Numbered from the stretch's first letter, positions 16,794 through 26,590 are shown. The stretch is 64,000 nucleotides of DNA from UBA5189 sp040389445 (GCA_040389445.1 JAZJZX010000010.1:62001-126000), one strand, 5' to 3'. A program made the numbers and translations. The notes: generated by a model not told the origin, from the letters alone.

Positions 16794-17227
16794 GGCGGCC
16801 GAGGGCCGTCACCCTCGTTGGCCTGATCCTGGTCGTCGGGGCATTCGCGGCACTGGTCGCGGTCAGCCTGACGAGCGCCCTGGTCTACTACGTGACCCCC
16901 GGGGAGCTGCGTTCGGGTTCGCCCGCGGGTGCCGTTCGCCTGTACGGCATCGTGGAGCCCGGCTCGGTGCAGTGGAACGCCGGCGAATCGACGCTCAGGT
17001 TCCGCATCACCGATGGGACTGTGTCCATTGCGGTGGCCAGCCGGTCGCTCCCGACCGGCCTCTTCCGTGACGGCATCGGCGTGGTGCTCGCCGGCCGCCT
17101 GACGGGACCCGGAACCTTTGCGGCCGATGAGATCCTGGTGAAGCACTCCGAGGTGTACGAACCGCTTCGGCCCGGCCAGACTGTGCCGCCGGGCTTGCTC
17201 GATGTGATCCGGGGAGAAGCGCCGTGA
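16790..17227 (+). CDS. ccmE: CcmE, periplasmic heme chaperone
   Basis: A 145-residue protein with an N-terminal membrane anchor and an OB-fold domain. The heme-attaching His is in LVKHSEVYEP (H-x3-Y in E. coli CcmE). The GTG start overlaps the ccmD stop, and the stop overlaps the ccmF start. Confidence 0.92.
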   Translation: MRRPRAVTLVGLILVVGAFAALVAVSLTSALVYYVTPGELRSGSPAGAVRLYGIVEPGSVQWNAGESTLRFRITDGTVSIAVASRSLPTGLFRDGIGVVLAGRLTGPGTFAADEILVKHSEVYEPLRPGQTVPPGLLDVIRGEAP

Positions 17228-19239
17228 TCGGAGCCCTCGGCTTCGCCGCCACCGTCGTCGGGGCCGGCAGCGCGATCATCGGCGTCTACGCGGCGCTCCG
17301 TGCCGTCCAGGGTCGCTGGAGCGCCGACGCGACCATCCGGGCTGCCTGGTATGCGTTCGGCGGGCTGGTCGCGGCCAACCTGCTCATGGTCGTCGGCCTC
17401 GTCGCCCGAGACTTTTCGATCGCGTATGTCGCCCAGATCGGCAGCCGCGACACGCCGCTCCTGTTCACCGTGGCATCGCTGTGGGGCGCTCTCGAGGGCT
17501 CGATCCTGTTCTGGGCTGGGTTGCTGGCCGGTGTGTCCGTCCTCCTCGTGGTCCGCACTCGAAGCGGCGACGATCGAAGTCGCCTCCCGGGCGCTCTGGC
17601 CGTGCTGCTCGCGCTCACCGCCTTCTTCACCCTGATCGTCGTCGGCCCGGGCAACCCGTGGCGACGGCTCTCGCCCGTACCCCTCGACGGACCCGGACCG
17701 AATCCACTCCTCCAGGATCACCCGCTCATGGCGTTGCACCCCCCGCTGCTCTACCTCGGGTTCGTGGGACTGGCCGTCCCGTTTGCGTTGACCGTCGACG
17801 CACTTGTTCGTGGCCGCCTGGACGAAGGGTGGCTGCGTCTCGCCCGGCGCTGGACGCTCATGCCGTGGGTTCTCCTCACGCTCGGCCTGATCGCGGGAGG
17901 CTGGTGGTCGTACGCCGTCCTCGGCTGGGGCGGGTACTGGGCATGGGACCCGGTCGAGAACGTTGCCCTGCTGCCGTGGCTGACGGCGACCGCCTTCCTG
18001 CACTCGGCAATGGTTGGTCGCCGAGGCGGCGTCCTCCTCACCTGGAACGTCGTCCTGGTCACGGCATCCTTCGCGCTGACCCTGTTCGCCACGCTCATCA
18101 CCCGGAGCGGCGTCCTGGATTCGGTCCATGCGTTCACACGGTCGGCCATCGGGCCGCTGTTCGTTGGACTCCTCGGGGCGGTGCTCGTGGGAATCGCCGG
18201 GCTTCTCATCCTGCGCCTGCCGGAGGTGAGCAATGACGGCCGCCTCGGTGCCCGGGGTCGGGGGTTCCTCCTGAACAACCTGCTGCTCGCCGCGGTCGCC
18301 GCCACGGTCCTGTTCGGGACCGTCTTCCCGCTCATCGTCGAGGCGATCGCCGGCACGCGGGTGAGCGTCGGTGCGCCCTATTTCGAGCGAGTCATCGTGC
18401 CGTTGGCAACCGGGCTCCTCGTGCTCGTCGGGATTGGTCCATCTCTGCCATGGGGCGACTGGTCGGCGAGAACGCGCCGGGCCCTGATTCCCGGCGCGGT
18501 GCTGTCCGCCGGCGCCGCGGGCGTCCTGCTGGCTGCCGGCTCGGAACCCGCGGCGGTTGCCGCCGGCGCGGCCGGGATGTTCGCGATCGTGCAGTCGTTG
18601 TGGTACCTGGCGCGACGACTTGGCCGTCGTCGAGCACGGGCAGGGACTCCCGGAGAACCAGGCAGCCCGGCCGGCATCCGGGCCCTCGGGGGACGGCTGG
18701 CCGGCGCCCGGGCCCTCGGGGGGCTCCTCTCGCACGTCGGCGTCGCGGTGCTCGCCCTCGCCGTCGTGGCCTCGGCCACCGGCAAGCGTGAGGCCATCGT
18801 CTCGCTCGAGGTCGGGGGCTCGGCGACGGTTCTTGGCCGGACGATATCGTTCGTCGGGAGCGAGGAGCGCCCCGGCCCGAACCGGACGGTGATAGCGGCC
18901 ACGCTCCGGGTGAGCGACGTGGCAACGTCGGCCGTGCTGAGTCCCGCCCTCAACGTGTTCAGGACATCGCCGCAGGCGATCGCGACTCCAGCGATCGTCG
19001 CCGGCGCGGTTGACGACCTGTACGTGACGCTGCTGAATCTCGATCAACCCACAGGGGTCGCGACGATCCGCATCGGGTTCCACCCGTTCGTGTCCTGGAT
19101 CTGGCCGGCCGGCGCCCTCGTGGCGCTCGGCGGGGCCCTCGCTGCCCTCCCGTTCCCGCGACGCGCAACGGTGCCCGGTTCGAACAGGGCACCGGAGGTT
19201 CCCGTGCGATCGGAGGCAGCCGTCGATGTCGGGTCCTGA
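17224..19239 (+). CDS. ccmF: CcmF, cytochrome c-heme lyase
   Basis: A 671-residue membrane protein that joins heme from CcmE to apocytochrome c. The WWD motif (WGGYWAWDPVENVALLPWL), the LMALHPPLLYLG His region and about 14 helices match CcmF. A low-complexity stretch (residues 475-500) contains two near-copies of IRALGGRLAGARALGG. GTG start overlapping ccmE; its end overlaps ccmG by 14 nt. Confidence 0.95.
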   Translation: MIGALGFAATVVGAGSAIIGVYAALRAVQGRWSADATIRAAWYAFGGLVAANLLMVVGLVARDFSIAYVAQIGSRDTPLLFTVASLWGALEGSILFWAGLLAGVSVLLVVRTRSGDDRSRLPGALAVLLALTAFFTLIVVGPGNPWRRLSPVPLDGPGPNPLLQDHPLMALHPPLLYLGFVGLAVPFALTVDALVRGRLDEGWLRLARRWTLMPWVLLTLGLIAGGWWSYAVLGWGGYWAWDPVENVALLPWLTATAFLHSAMVGRRGGVLLTWNVVLVTASFALTLFATLITRSGVLDSVHAFTRSAIGPLFVGLLGAVLVGIAGLLILRLPEVSNDGRLGARGRGFLLNNLLLAAVAATVLFGTVFPLIVEAIAGTRVSVGAPYFERVIVPLATGLLVLVGIGPSLPWGDWSARTRRALIPGAVLSAGAAGVLLAAGSEPAAVAAGAAGMFAIVQSLWYLARRLGRRRARAGTPGEPGSPAGIRALGGRLAGARALGGLLSHVGVAVLALAVVASATGKREAIVSLEVGGSATVLGRTISFVGSEERPGPNRTVIAATLRVSDVATSAVLSPALNVFRTSPQAIATPAIVAGAVDDLYVTLLNLDQPTGVATIRIGFHPFVSWIWPAGALVALGGALAALPFPRRATVPGSNRAPEVPVRSEAAVDVGS

Positions 19240-19891
19240 CCGAGCGGGCCTTCCGGGGCTCCAAGCGTTCCTCGAACCACCGCAGCCTGAACAGCCGGGC
19301 ACGCCCGGGCCTCCGGGGCCCCAACCGATCCGGCCCGAATCGCCGGGCACGCCGGGCGGGCGAGCAAGCGGGCACCGCCTGATCCTCGCCGCCTGGCTGC
19401 TCGCCGGCGTTGCGGGACTCGTCGCGATCCTGACCATCAACATCGGACGACCGCAGGGGGTTGTCGACACGCCGATCGTGGGAGGGCCGGCCCCCGCCTT
19501 CGACCTCCAGACGCTCGACGGCGGGCGGCTGTCGCTGGTCCAGCTCCGCGGCTCGCCGGTGGTCCTCAATTTCTGGGCGTCGTGGTGCATCCCGTGCCGT
19601 GAGGAGGCGCCGCTCCTCACGGCCGCCGCGCTGGACTACGAGAGGCAGGGGCTCCGCGTCCTCGGTGTCGTGTACCAGGACGATACGAACAATGCCCGCG
19701 CATTCATGACCAGCTACGGGCAGACCTATCCCGGCCTCCTCGACCCGGACGGGCGGACCGCCATCGACTACGGTGTCTTTGGCATCCCGGAGACATACTT
19801 CATTGACGCCGCGGGGATCGTACGATCGCGCCAGATCGGCGCGCTGACGGCCGACGACCTTCGGCGCCAGATCGAGACGATCCTCCCTTGA
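19226..19891 (+). CDS. ccmG: CcmG/ResA-type thiol-disulfide oxidoreductase
   Basis: A 221-residue membrane-anchored thioredoxin-fold protein that reduces apocytochrome CXXCH. A Pro-rich cytoplasmic tail (about 50 residues) precedes one helix, and the catalytic site is WASWCIPC. The ATG at 19226 has CGGAGG 9 nt upstream. It overlaps ccmF and ccmH. Confidence 0.92.
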   Translation: MSGPDRAGLPGLQAFLEPPQPEQPGTPGPPGPQPIRPESPGTPGGRASGHRLILAAWLLAGVAGLVAILTINIGRPQGVVDTPIVGGPAPAFDLQTLDGGRLSLVQLRGSPVVLNFWASWCIPCREEAPLLTAAALDYERQGLRVLGVVYQDDTNNARAFMTSYGQTYPGLLDPDGRTAIDYGVFGIPETYFIDAAGIVRSRQIGALTADDLRRQIETILP

Positions 19892-20988
19892 CCGTCCTGG
19901 GCCGCCGCATCGAGCGCCGCGATGCCGTACTCCTGCTCGCCGTCGCGGTGGTCGTCGTGACCATCGTCGTTGCCGCCGCCACGTCCTCGGCTGGCCGCGG
20001 TCTGGACGAGCGGGCACGTGACATCGAGGCGCAACTGCGCTGCCCGACCTGCCAGGGTCTGTCGATCCAGGACTCACCGGCGACATCGGCAATGCAGATG
20101 CGGGCGCTGGTCCGCGAGCAGCTCGCCGGCGGCGCATCCGACGAAGCCGTCCGTGCCTTCTTCGTCGCCCGGTACGGACGGTGGATCCTCCTCGATCCTC
20201 CGCTGGCCGGGCCGGATCTCGCGCTCTGGCTCGCGCCTGCCGTCATCGTTGCGACCGGTGCCCTGCTCGTGGTGCGCCGGGCTCGCAGGCGGGACTCGGA
20301 AGGGTCCGTACGGCGCTGGGCCGCGCTCCCCTCGCTGCCGACGACTCGCCTGCCGGCGATTGCCATCGGCGGCGCGATGGTTCTCGCGCTCGCCGTCCCG
20401 ATCGCGGCGGCCGTCGTTCCCCGGCTCAACGGACAGGAAGTGTCCGGTGGTGGCGCGGCGCGGACGGCGCCGTCGATCCAGGAGCTCGAAGCGTTCGTCC
20501 GTGCCGAGCCCCGCGACGTCGAGGCGCTCGTCGCCCTCGCGGATGCGCTCCTCGAGGCGAACCGGGTCGGCGAGGCGGGAAACCGTTACCGCACGGCAAT
20601 CGAACTCGATCCGGACAACATTCCGGCCCTCCTCGGGGTCGGTACCATCCTGCTCGGGTCTGACCGTCCGGATGCCGCACAACCCGTATTCGACCGCATC
20701 CTCGCCCTGTCGCGGGACCAGCCCGACGCCCTCCTGTATCGAGCCATTGCGCTAGTACGGCTCGACGGTGGCGTATCAGATCGCGCGCGCCGTGACGTCG
20801 TGCGCTTTCTCGCGGTGACTCCGGCCGGCGATCCGCGGCGGGCAATGGCCACCGCGCTCCTGGACGGGTCCCCGATCCCCGCGCCGGACAGCTCCGCGCC
20901 GGACAGCTCCGGGCCGGACAGCTCCGGGCCGGACAGCTCCGCGCCGGACAGCTCCGCGCCGGCCCCGAGCGCGACCCCACGGCCGTGA
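19888..20988 (+). CDS. ccmH: CcmH-CcmI-like fusion with TPR region
   Basis: A 366-residue protein. The N-terminal part is CcmH: a membrane anchor and the redox motif LRCPTCQGLSIQDS, then a second helix. The C-terminal part resembles CcmI: another helix and TPR-like repeats (EALVALADALLEANRVGEAGNRYRTA) that hold apocytochrome. It ends with five PDSSA/G repeats. The TTG start overlaps the ccmG stop (TTGA). Fused H/I proteins are known in System I operons. Confidence 0.88.
   Translation: MTVLGRRIERRDAVLLLAVAVVVVTIVVAAATSSAGRGLDERARDIEAQLRCPTCQGLSIQDSPATSAMQMRALVREQLAGGASDEAVRAFFVARYGRWILLDPPLAGPDLALWLAPAVIVATGALLVVRRARRRDSEGSVRRWAALPSLPTTRLPAIAIGGAMVLALAVPIAAAVVPRLNGQEVSGGGAARTAPSIQELEAFVRAEPRDVEALVALADALLEANRVGEAGNRYRTAIELDPDNIPALLGVGTILLGSDRPDAAQPVFDRILALSRDQPDALLYRAIALVRLDGGVSDRARRDVVRFLAVTPAGDPRRAMATALLDGSPIPAPDSSAPDSSGPDSSGPDSSAPDSSAPAPSATPRP
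20881..20955. repeat. Five tandem copies of a 15-bp unit in the ccmH tail
   Basis: GCGCCGGACAGCTCC or its GGG variant repeats in frame from 20881 to 20955. Confidence 0.9.
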
Positions 20989-20990
20989 CC

Positions 20991-21113
20991 ATGGCGACTG
21001 CCTTCCTCGTTGGGGGGCCGTCTACCGGCGTCGTGGAGCGCCGGCCGGTGCGCCCTGGGCCCCTGAAGGCACCGATCGTCAGGATCCGCCTCGTCAGGCC
21101 GTCGGAGGACTGA
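20991..21113 (+). CDS. Possible 40-residue peptide between ccmH and resB
   Basis: The ATG starts 2 nt after the ccmH stop and the frame runs to a TGA 2 nt before the resB start. It encodes a basic peptide (for example GPLKAPIVRIRLVRP) with no recognisable domain. No ribosome binding site is seen, so it may be plain spacer. Confidence 0.25.
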   Translation: MATAFLVGGPSTGVVERRPVRPGPLKAPIVRIRLVRPSED

Positions 21114-21115
21114 CG

Positions 21116-22609
21116 GTGACGACGGGCGACGGCAGGCCGGGGGCTTCCGTCTCGCCCCCAGCCCGAGCGATCTGGCACGCGGCCCGTCGAACGTGGTACG
21201 GCTTCACGACGGTCAGAACGGCCAACGCCCTGCTGGTCCTGCTTGCCGTCGGCGCCGTGGCCGGGATCCTCATACCGCAGTTCGGGACGTTGACCCTCGC
21301 AGACCCGAATCTCTACGCCCTGGCCATCGAGCGCTCGGCGGTTCGCTATGGCCAGCCGCTCGCCACCGTGTTCGAGCGACTGGACTTCTATCGGATCTTC
21401 ACGTCCTGGTGGTGGACCGTCCTCGTGGTCCTCTTCTCGGTCAGTCTCGTCGGAAACACGTTGTCCCGACTGCCGCGGCTTCTCCGGGACATCAGGAAGC
21501 CGCCGGTCAAGCGAGGCCGGGCGTTCTTCCGCTCGTCGATCCCGGCTCGAACGGGTCCCCTCGAGGGGTACGACGGATCCGTCCTCCCCGCCGTCCTGCG
21601 ACGGGCCGGTTACCGCGTGCGCATCGAGCAAGCAGGAGACACCACGCACCTCGTCGGCGAACGCAATCGATTCGCGCCGCTCGCTTCGCTCGCGAGCCAT
21701 GGGGCGCTGCTCCTGTTCGTCGTGGGATTCGGGATCGTCACCCCTCGATTTGGCTACGAAACCGCCCTGAAGATCCCCGTCGGGGACAGCCGACCGACTG
21801 GTTTCCCGGGCGACCCCTGGACGGTTCTCGTGCAGAACGAAGGCTTCACCGCGCGATTCGACGAGTCAGGGATCCCGGTCGACTACCGGGCAACGCTGGC
21901 CGTCTATCGCGCCGGCGAACGGATCGCGCGCAAGGAGGTCACCGTCAACGACCCGCTGTCGGTGGACGGTTGGTCCCTCCACGAGAATTTCTTCGGGCCT
22001 GCCGTCGAACTCGATGTTCGCGATGCCAAGGGTCTCGTGCTGTATTCCGGGACGGTTCTCCTGGACGGGCAGCTCGCCGGCAGGCCGGAAGGGACCCTTC
22101 GAGTGCCGGGAACCGAGGTGGCGCTCGAGTTGCTGCTCAAGAAGGGTGCCCAGGGAGTCGCGGAGCTATCGGTCATCGGCGTCCGACCGTCTCCCAACTT
22201 CGATACCGCCCCGGTCATTCTTTTCGGCGTCGTGCTGCGCCCAGGAGATGGCTATTTCGTTCCCGATTCGGGGATCGCCATCGAATTTCGCCGACCCAGC
22301 AGCTACATCGGCGTCATCGCCCGGCGTGATCCCGGCCAGGGGTTCATCTGGATCGGCGCCGTCCTGCTCGTCGCGGGCGTTTCGGTCAGCCTGCTGAAGC
22401 CGCGCCGGCGGATCTGGGCTCGCTACGACGCAACCACTGTTCGCCTGGCCGTCACGGGCGGGGATCCCTTCACAGAAGCCGAGTGTGTCCGGCTCGTCGC
22501 CGAACTGCCCGAGGTGGGTGACCACCGGCTCGCGCCGCCGCCGCGTCAGACACCTCCCGCCGAAGCGGCTGCGCCTCAAGAGACCAACGGCGATTCCGGA
22601 TTGACCTGA
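21116..22609 (+). CDS. resB: ResB-like cytochrome c biogenesis protein
   Basis: A 497-residue ResB/Ccs1-type protein with three N-terminal helices, a large extracytoplasmic domain and a C-terminal helix. ResB, with ResC, forms System II heme lyase. No ResC is present here; the gene ends a System I operon, giving a mixed set. The GTG at 21116 has GGAGG 7 nt upstream. Recognisable parts are TVRTANALLVLLAVGAVAG, SLVGNTLSRLPRLLRDI and ASHGALLLFVVGFG. Confidence 0.85.
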   Translation: MTTGDGRPGASVSPPARAIWHAARRTWYGFTTVRTANALLVLLAVGAVAGILIPQFGTLTLADPNLYALAIERSAVRYGQPLATVFERLDFYRIFTSWWWTVLVVLFSVSLVGNTLSRLPRLLRDIRKPPVKRGRAFFRSSIPARTGPLEGYDGSVLPAVLRRAGYRVRIEQAGDTTHLVGERNRFAPLASLASHGALLLFVVGFGIVTPRFGYETALKIPVGDSRPTGFPGDPWTVLVQNEGFTARFDESGIPVDYRATLAVYRAGERIARKEVTVNDPLSVDGWSLHENFFGPAVELDVRDAKGLVLYSGTVLLDGQLAGRPEGTLRVPGTEVALELLLKKGAQGVAELSVIGVRPSPNFDTAPVILFGVVLRPGDGYFVPDSGIAIEFRRPSSYIGVIARRDPGQGFIWIGAVLLVAGVSVSLLKPRRRIWARYDATTVRLAVTGGDPFTEAECVRLVAELPEVGDHRLAPPPRQTPPAEAAAPQETNGDSGLT

Positions 22610-22757
22610 CCGCGGGGCGAGCACCCGTCGCCCACGCCGGGCATCCGGCGCATCACCCGACTCGGCGTCGGCGTCCGATCCGCCCGAGGTGGGTGTCCTG
22701 GAACGAGGTCGGGAACTTCAGGCCATGGCCGAGGACGCGATCCGTGCCGACTCGCGC

Positions 22758-23033
22758 TCAGTCGCGTGCCGGACCCGAGGACGCGGCCGAAGCCGGCGTG
22801 ACCCGGGGCGTCCATCGATCTGGGCCCTCCTCGACCGGCACGGCCAGCGCCTCCAGGAGGCGTCGCGAGGCCTCGGCGACCTCGACGATGGCGGCATCGA
22901 AGACCGCCGCGTTGCGGACCGACGGAACGCGGTAGCCGCTCACTTTCCGCACGAACTGGCGCGCGGCTGCTTCAATCTCGCCGGTGGTGGTCGCCGTCTC
23001 GGACCGACGGAGGGTCTTGATGCTGCGGCACAT
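22758..23033 (-). CDS. DUF2277 family protein
   Basis: A 91-residue protein. MCRSIKTLRR at the start and AARQFVRKVSGYRVPS in the middle are the family signature. Function unknown. The ATG at 23033 is preferred over an upstream extension. It diverges from the tryptophanase-family gene, with starts 50 nt apart. Confidence 0.83.
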   Translation of the reverse strand: MCRSIKTLRRSETATTTGEIEAAARQFVRKVSGYRVPSVRNAAVFDAAIVEVAEASRRLLEALAVPVEEGPDRWTPRVTPASAASSGPARD

Positions 23034-23082
23034 GTCGCTCAGGGTATCCGGCCGGGCCCGCACCCGGCGTACCATCGACCCC

Positions 23083-24459
23083 ATGGACCGTTGGAAGACC
23101 ATCGTGGAGCCGTTCCGCATCCATTCCGTCGAGCCGGTCCGGATGACGACGGTGGAGGAACGCGGCGCCGCCCTCGCGGCCGCCGGCTACAACCTGTTCA
23201 ACCTCCACGCCGACGACGTCCTCATCGACCTCCTGACCGACAGCGGGACGGGCGCGATGTCGCGCGACCAATGGGCCGCCATCCAGCACGGCGACGAGTC
23301 CTACGCGGGCAGCCCGAGCTGGTTCCGGTTCCTCGAGAGCGTGCAGGAGTTGTTCCCGTTCAGGCACGTCATTCCGACCCACCAGGGACGGGCCGCCGAG
23401 AAGATCCTGTTTTCGGTGATCGGCGGGCCGGGCAAGGCGATCCCCAACAACACGCACTTCGACACCACCCGCGCGAACGTGGAGTTCACGGGCGCAGAGG
23501 CGGTCGACCTCGTCATCGCCGAGGGTCGGGACCCGTCGGCGATCCACCCGTTCAAGGGCAACATGGACGTCGCGGCGCTCGACGCGTTCCTGACGGCGCG
23601 CCGCGGCGACGTCCCGGTGGTGTTCATGACCATCACCAACAACTCGGGCGGCGGCCAGCCGGTGTCGCTGGCGAACCTCCGCGCGGTTCGTGCGGTCTGC
23701 GATCGACACCGTGTCCCGCTCTTCCTCGACGGCTGCCGTTTTGCGGAGAACGCCTGGTTCATCAAGCTCCGCGAGCCGGGACAGGGCGATCGCTCGATCC
23801 CCGACATCGTGCGCGAGATCGCGTCGCTGGCCGACGGGATGACGATGTCGGCCAAGAAGGACGGCCTCGCCAACATCGGCGGCTGGCTGGCCATGCACGA
23901 CGACGCCCTCGCCGAGCAGTGCCGGAACCTGCTGATCCTGACCGAGGGCTTCGTGACCTACGGCGGCCTGGCCGGCCGCGACCTCGAGGCGATCGCCCAG
24001 GGCCTCCGCGAGGTTGTTGACGAGGACTATCTTCGATACCGAATCCAGTCCACGGCGTACTTCGGTGAGGCGCTGGCCGCGGCCGGCGTGCCGCTGGTCC
24101 AGCCGTTTGGTGGTCACGCCATCTACCTCGATGCCCGCGCCCTGCTGCCCCACATCCCGCCCCTCGAATATCCGGGCCAGGCGCTGGCCGTCGCGCTCTA
24201 CCGCGAGGGCGGGATCCGCGGCTGCGAGATCGGCACCGTCATGTTCGGCCAGCACCCAGACGGTACGGAGACGGCCGCGGCGATGGATCTCGTCCGCCTC
24301 GCGATCCCGCGCCGGACCTATACGCAGAGCCACATCGACTACGCGATCGAGGTCGTCCAGTACGTTGCCGAGCGAGCCTCATCCCTGCGCGGCTTCCGAA
24401 TCGCCCAGCAACCCTCGGCGCTGCGCCACTTCACGGCCCGATTCGAACCGCTCGTGTAA
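23083..24459 (+). CDS. tnaA: Tryptophanase-family beta-eliminating lyase
   Basis: A 458-residue PLP enzyme. The PLP Lys lies in MTMSAKKDG, and PTHQGRAAEKILFS and SLADGMTMSA are family motifs. Tryptophanase and tyrosine phenol-lyase are close relatives: the NIGG after the Lys resembles the phenol-lyase, but CEIG replaces MERG, the site of the phenol-binding Arg, and the HFTARF end is tryptophanase-like. Tryptophanase activity (Trp to indole, pyruvate and ammonia) is therefore more likely. ATG 23083; no coupled transporter is visible. Confidence 0.85.
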   Translation: MDRWKTIVEPFRIHSVEPVRMTTVEERGAALAAAGYNLFNLHADDVLIDLLTDSGTGAMSRDQWAAIQHGDESYAGSPSWFRFLESVQELFPFRHVIPTHQGRAAEKILFSVIGGPGKAIPNNTHFDTTRANVEFTGAEAVDLVIAEGRDPSAIHPFKGNMDVAALDAFLTARRGDVPVVFMTITNNSGGGQPVSLANLRAVRAVCDRHRVPLFLDGCRFAENAWFIKLREPGQGDRSIPDIVREIASLADGMTMSAKKDGLANIGGWLAMHDDALAEQCRNLLILTEGFVTYGGLAGRDLEAIAQGLREVVDEDYLRYRIQSTAYFGEALAAAGVPLVQPFGGHAIYLDARALLPHIPPLEYPGQALAVALYREGGIRGCEIGTVMFGQHPDGTETAAAMDLVRLAIPRRTYTQSHIDYAIEVVQYVAERASSLRGFRIAQQPSALRHFTARFEPLV

Positions 24460-24805
24460 CGGGACGGCACGCGAGGTTGCCGGGTCGGCCGGTGCGTCGG
24501 TAGCCCGGCCGGTGAGTCGTTTGGGAGTGCATTTTCGACACCACCGAGCTGGTCACGCAGCACGGATCGACGTTCTGGGCGACGTGACGAGCGTGCTCGA
24601 GCAGGGAATGCTGCGGCAGACGCATCAAGGTGCCCGGTGGACGGGCGGATCCGGACGTTGGTTCTCCCCGACTGCACGGGTACCTGGTCTGCGCGTCCAG
24701 CGACTCCATTTTCGTGCTCCTGCCCGGTCGCGTCTAGGCCTCGAGCAGCATCCGCTCGAGCATCCCCGACGCGCGTGACGGCGCGATGACGCCGAGAATG
24801 ACCGC
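24460..24805. other. Gene-free stretch between tnaA and alkA
   Basis: No frame with convincing codon bias, ribosome binding site or conserved sequence was found on either strand, and no strong hairpin. Confidence 0.5.
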
Positions 24806-25735
24806 GTGCCCCGCCGTTCCATCGACCTCGCCGCGCCACTCAATCTTCCGAGCGTCGTCGGGCTGCACTTCCGCGGCCGCGGCGATCCAACCGGCCGCGT
24901 TTCGTCTCGCTCCCTCGTCCGGGCAACGCGCACGCCCGACGGTCCCGCGACGCTCCTCGCGGAACTGCACGAAGCGCGCGTCGAGGCTGAAGCCTGGGGT
25001 CCAGGAGCGGATCACGCGCTCGAAACGCTCCCGGCGTTCCTCGGCCTCGACGACGACCCGACCGGCTTCGATCCCAGGCTCCACCGGGTCGTGGCGGACC
25101 TGGCCCATCGGCGCCCGTATCTCCGAATCGGCTGGACCGGCGCGATCTTCGAGTCCCTGCTCCCCGCCATCCTCGAACAGAAGGTGACCGGCGGCGAGGC
25201 GGTGACGGCGTTCCGCGGCCTCATCGCCGGTCACGGGGAACCGGCGCCCGGCCCGATCGCGGCGACCCACCGACTTCGGCTCCAGCCGTCACCCGAGGTC
25301 CTGGCGGCACTCCCCTACTTCGCGTTCCACCCGCTGGGCGTGGAGCAGCGCCGGGCCGACCTCATCCGCCGCGCCGCGCGGGACGCCACGCGTCTCGAAC
25401 GACTGGCAACCCTGCCGGGCACGCGGCGCGAGGTCGGTGTGGCGGCCGCCGCGATGCTCCAGGCAGTCCCGGGCATCGGCGTCTGGACCGCGGCCGAGGT
25501 GACGCTCCGCGCGCTCGGCGATCCCGACGCAGTCAGCATCAACGACTTCCATCTCAAGAACCTCGTCTCGTATGCCCTCGCCGGCGAGCCGCGAGGGACG
25601 GACGAGCGGATGCTCGAACTCCTGGAGCCGTGGCGCGGCCACCGAGCTCGGGTGGTGCGGCTGCTCGAGTTGAATGGGATCGCGGCGCCCCGCTACGGCC
25701 CACGCTACGCCGCTCCGGATCGGCGCGCGATGTGA
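24806..25735 (+). CDS. alkA: AlkA-like DNA-3-methyladenine glycosylase
   Basis: A 309-residue base-excision repair enzyme of the HhH-GPD superfamily. The hairpin (LQAVPGIGVWTAAEVTLRALG) and the catalytic Asp region (AVSINDFHLKN) are clear, with an AlkA-type N-terminal domain. GTG start; no good ribosome binding site, so the exact start is uncertain. Confidence 0.88.
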   Translation: MPRRSIDLAAPLNLPSVVGLHFRGRGDPTGRVSSRSLVRATRTPDGPATLLAELHEARVEAEAWGPGADHALETLPAFLGLDDDPTGFDPRLHRVVADLAHRRPYLRIGWTGAIFESLLPAILEQKVTGGEAVTAFRGLIAGHGEPAPGPIAATHRLRLQPSPEVLAALPYFAFHPLGVEQRRADLIRRAARDATRLERLATLPGTRREVGVAAAAMLQAVPGIGVWTAAEVTLRALGDPDAVSINDFHLKNLVSYALAGEPRGTDERMLELLEPWRGHRARVVRLLELNGIAAPRYGPRYAAPDRRAM

Positions 25736-25773
25736 CCGCGGGAACCGGAACGCTTCACCGTCGTCTGGGGGCC

Positions 25774-26541
25774 ATGAGATACCGAAGACTGACGGCCGTG
25801 ATCCTTGTCTCCGCCCTCCTCGTTGCTGCCTGCGGCGGCGGCTCCTCCAGCCCGAGCCCAACCGCCCAGATCCTCGAGGGCCGGACGTTCCTCTCGACGA
25901 GAGTCGACGGGCCGGCGCTCGTTGCGGGCACGGTCATCCGGATCACCTTCAAGGATGGCAGCGTGACGGTCAACGCCGGCTGCAACACCTTCGGCGGGCA
26001 GTACCGGATCGACGGTGATCGACTCATCGTCGGGCAGATCGTCACGACCGAGATCGGCTGTCAGCCCGACCTCGCGGCGCAGGATCAATGGGTTGGCGGG
26101 CTCCTCGGCGGCGCCACGATCACCCTCGACGGCAACGACCTCACCCTCGCGGCGAGCGGAATCCGCGTGGCGTTCCTCGATCGCGTCGTGGCCGACCCGG
26201 ATCGGCCGCTGCTGGGCACCCGCTGGGTGGTGGATGGGGTCGTCCAGGGCGGGGCTGTTTCCAGCATTCCCGCGGACGTCGTGGCCGCGCTCACCTTCAG
26301 CGACAGGGCCGTCGATGTAGAAGCTGGCTGCAATCAAGGCGGCGGCTCGGCCAAGGTCACGGACGCCACGATCGAATTCGGGCCGATCGGGTTGACCAAG
26401 AAGGCCTGCCAGCCGCCGGCGATGGCGGTCGAACTGGCCGTGACCCAGGTCCTCTCCGGGACGATCGGCTACCAGATCGAAGCTGGGACCCTGACGCTCA
26501 CCGCCGGCGGTGTCGGTCTGACCCTTCGCGCCGCGCCCTGA
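25774..26541 (+). CDS. Lipoprotein with two META domains
   Basis: A 255-residue exported protein. The signal peptide ends with lipobox LVAAC (Cys20). Two META/HslJ-like domains follow (about residues 33-135 and 147-253), each with the GCN..GG pattern (NAGCNTFGGQYR and EAGCNQGGGSAK) and a later Cys (IGCQP, KACQP). Probably surface-anchored; role unknown. ATG 25774. Confidence 0.85.
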   Translation: MRYRRLTAVILVSALLVAACGGGSSSPSPTAQILEGRTFLSTRVDGPALVAGTVIRITFKDGSVTVNAGCNTFGGQYRIDGDRLIVGQIVTTEIGCQPDLAAQDQWVGGLLGGATITLDGNDLTLAASGIRVAFLDRVVADPDRPLLGTRWVVDGVVQGGAVSSIPADVVAALTFSDRAVDVEAGCNQGGGSAKVTDATIEFGPIGLTKKACQPPAMAVELAVTQVLSGTIGYQIEAGTLTLTAGGVGLTLRAAP

Positions 26542-26590
26542 CGGGAGCGCGCGCTCGACCTCGAGGCAGGCGTGGCCGCCCGTACGGACT

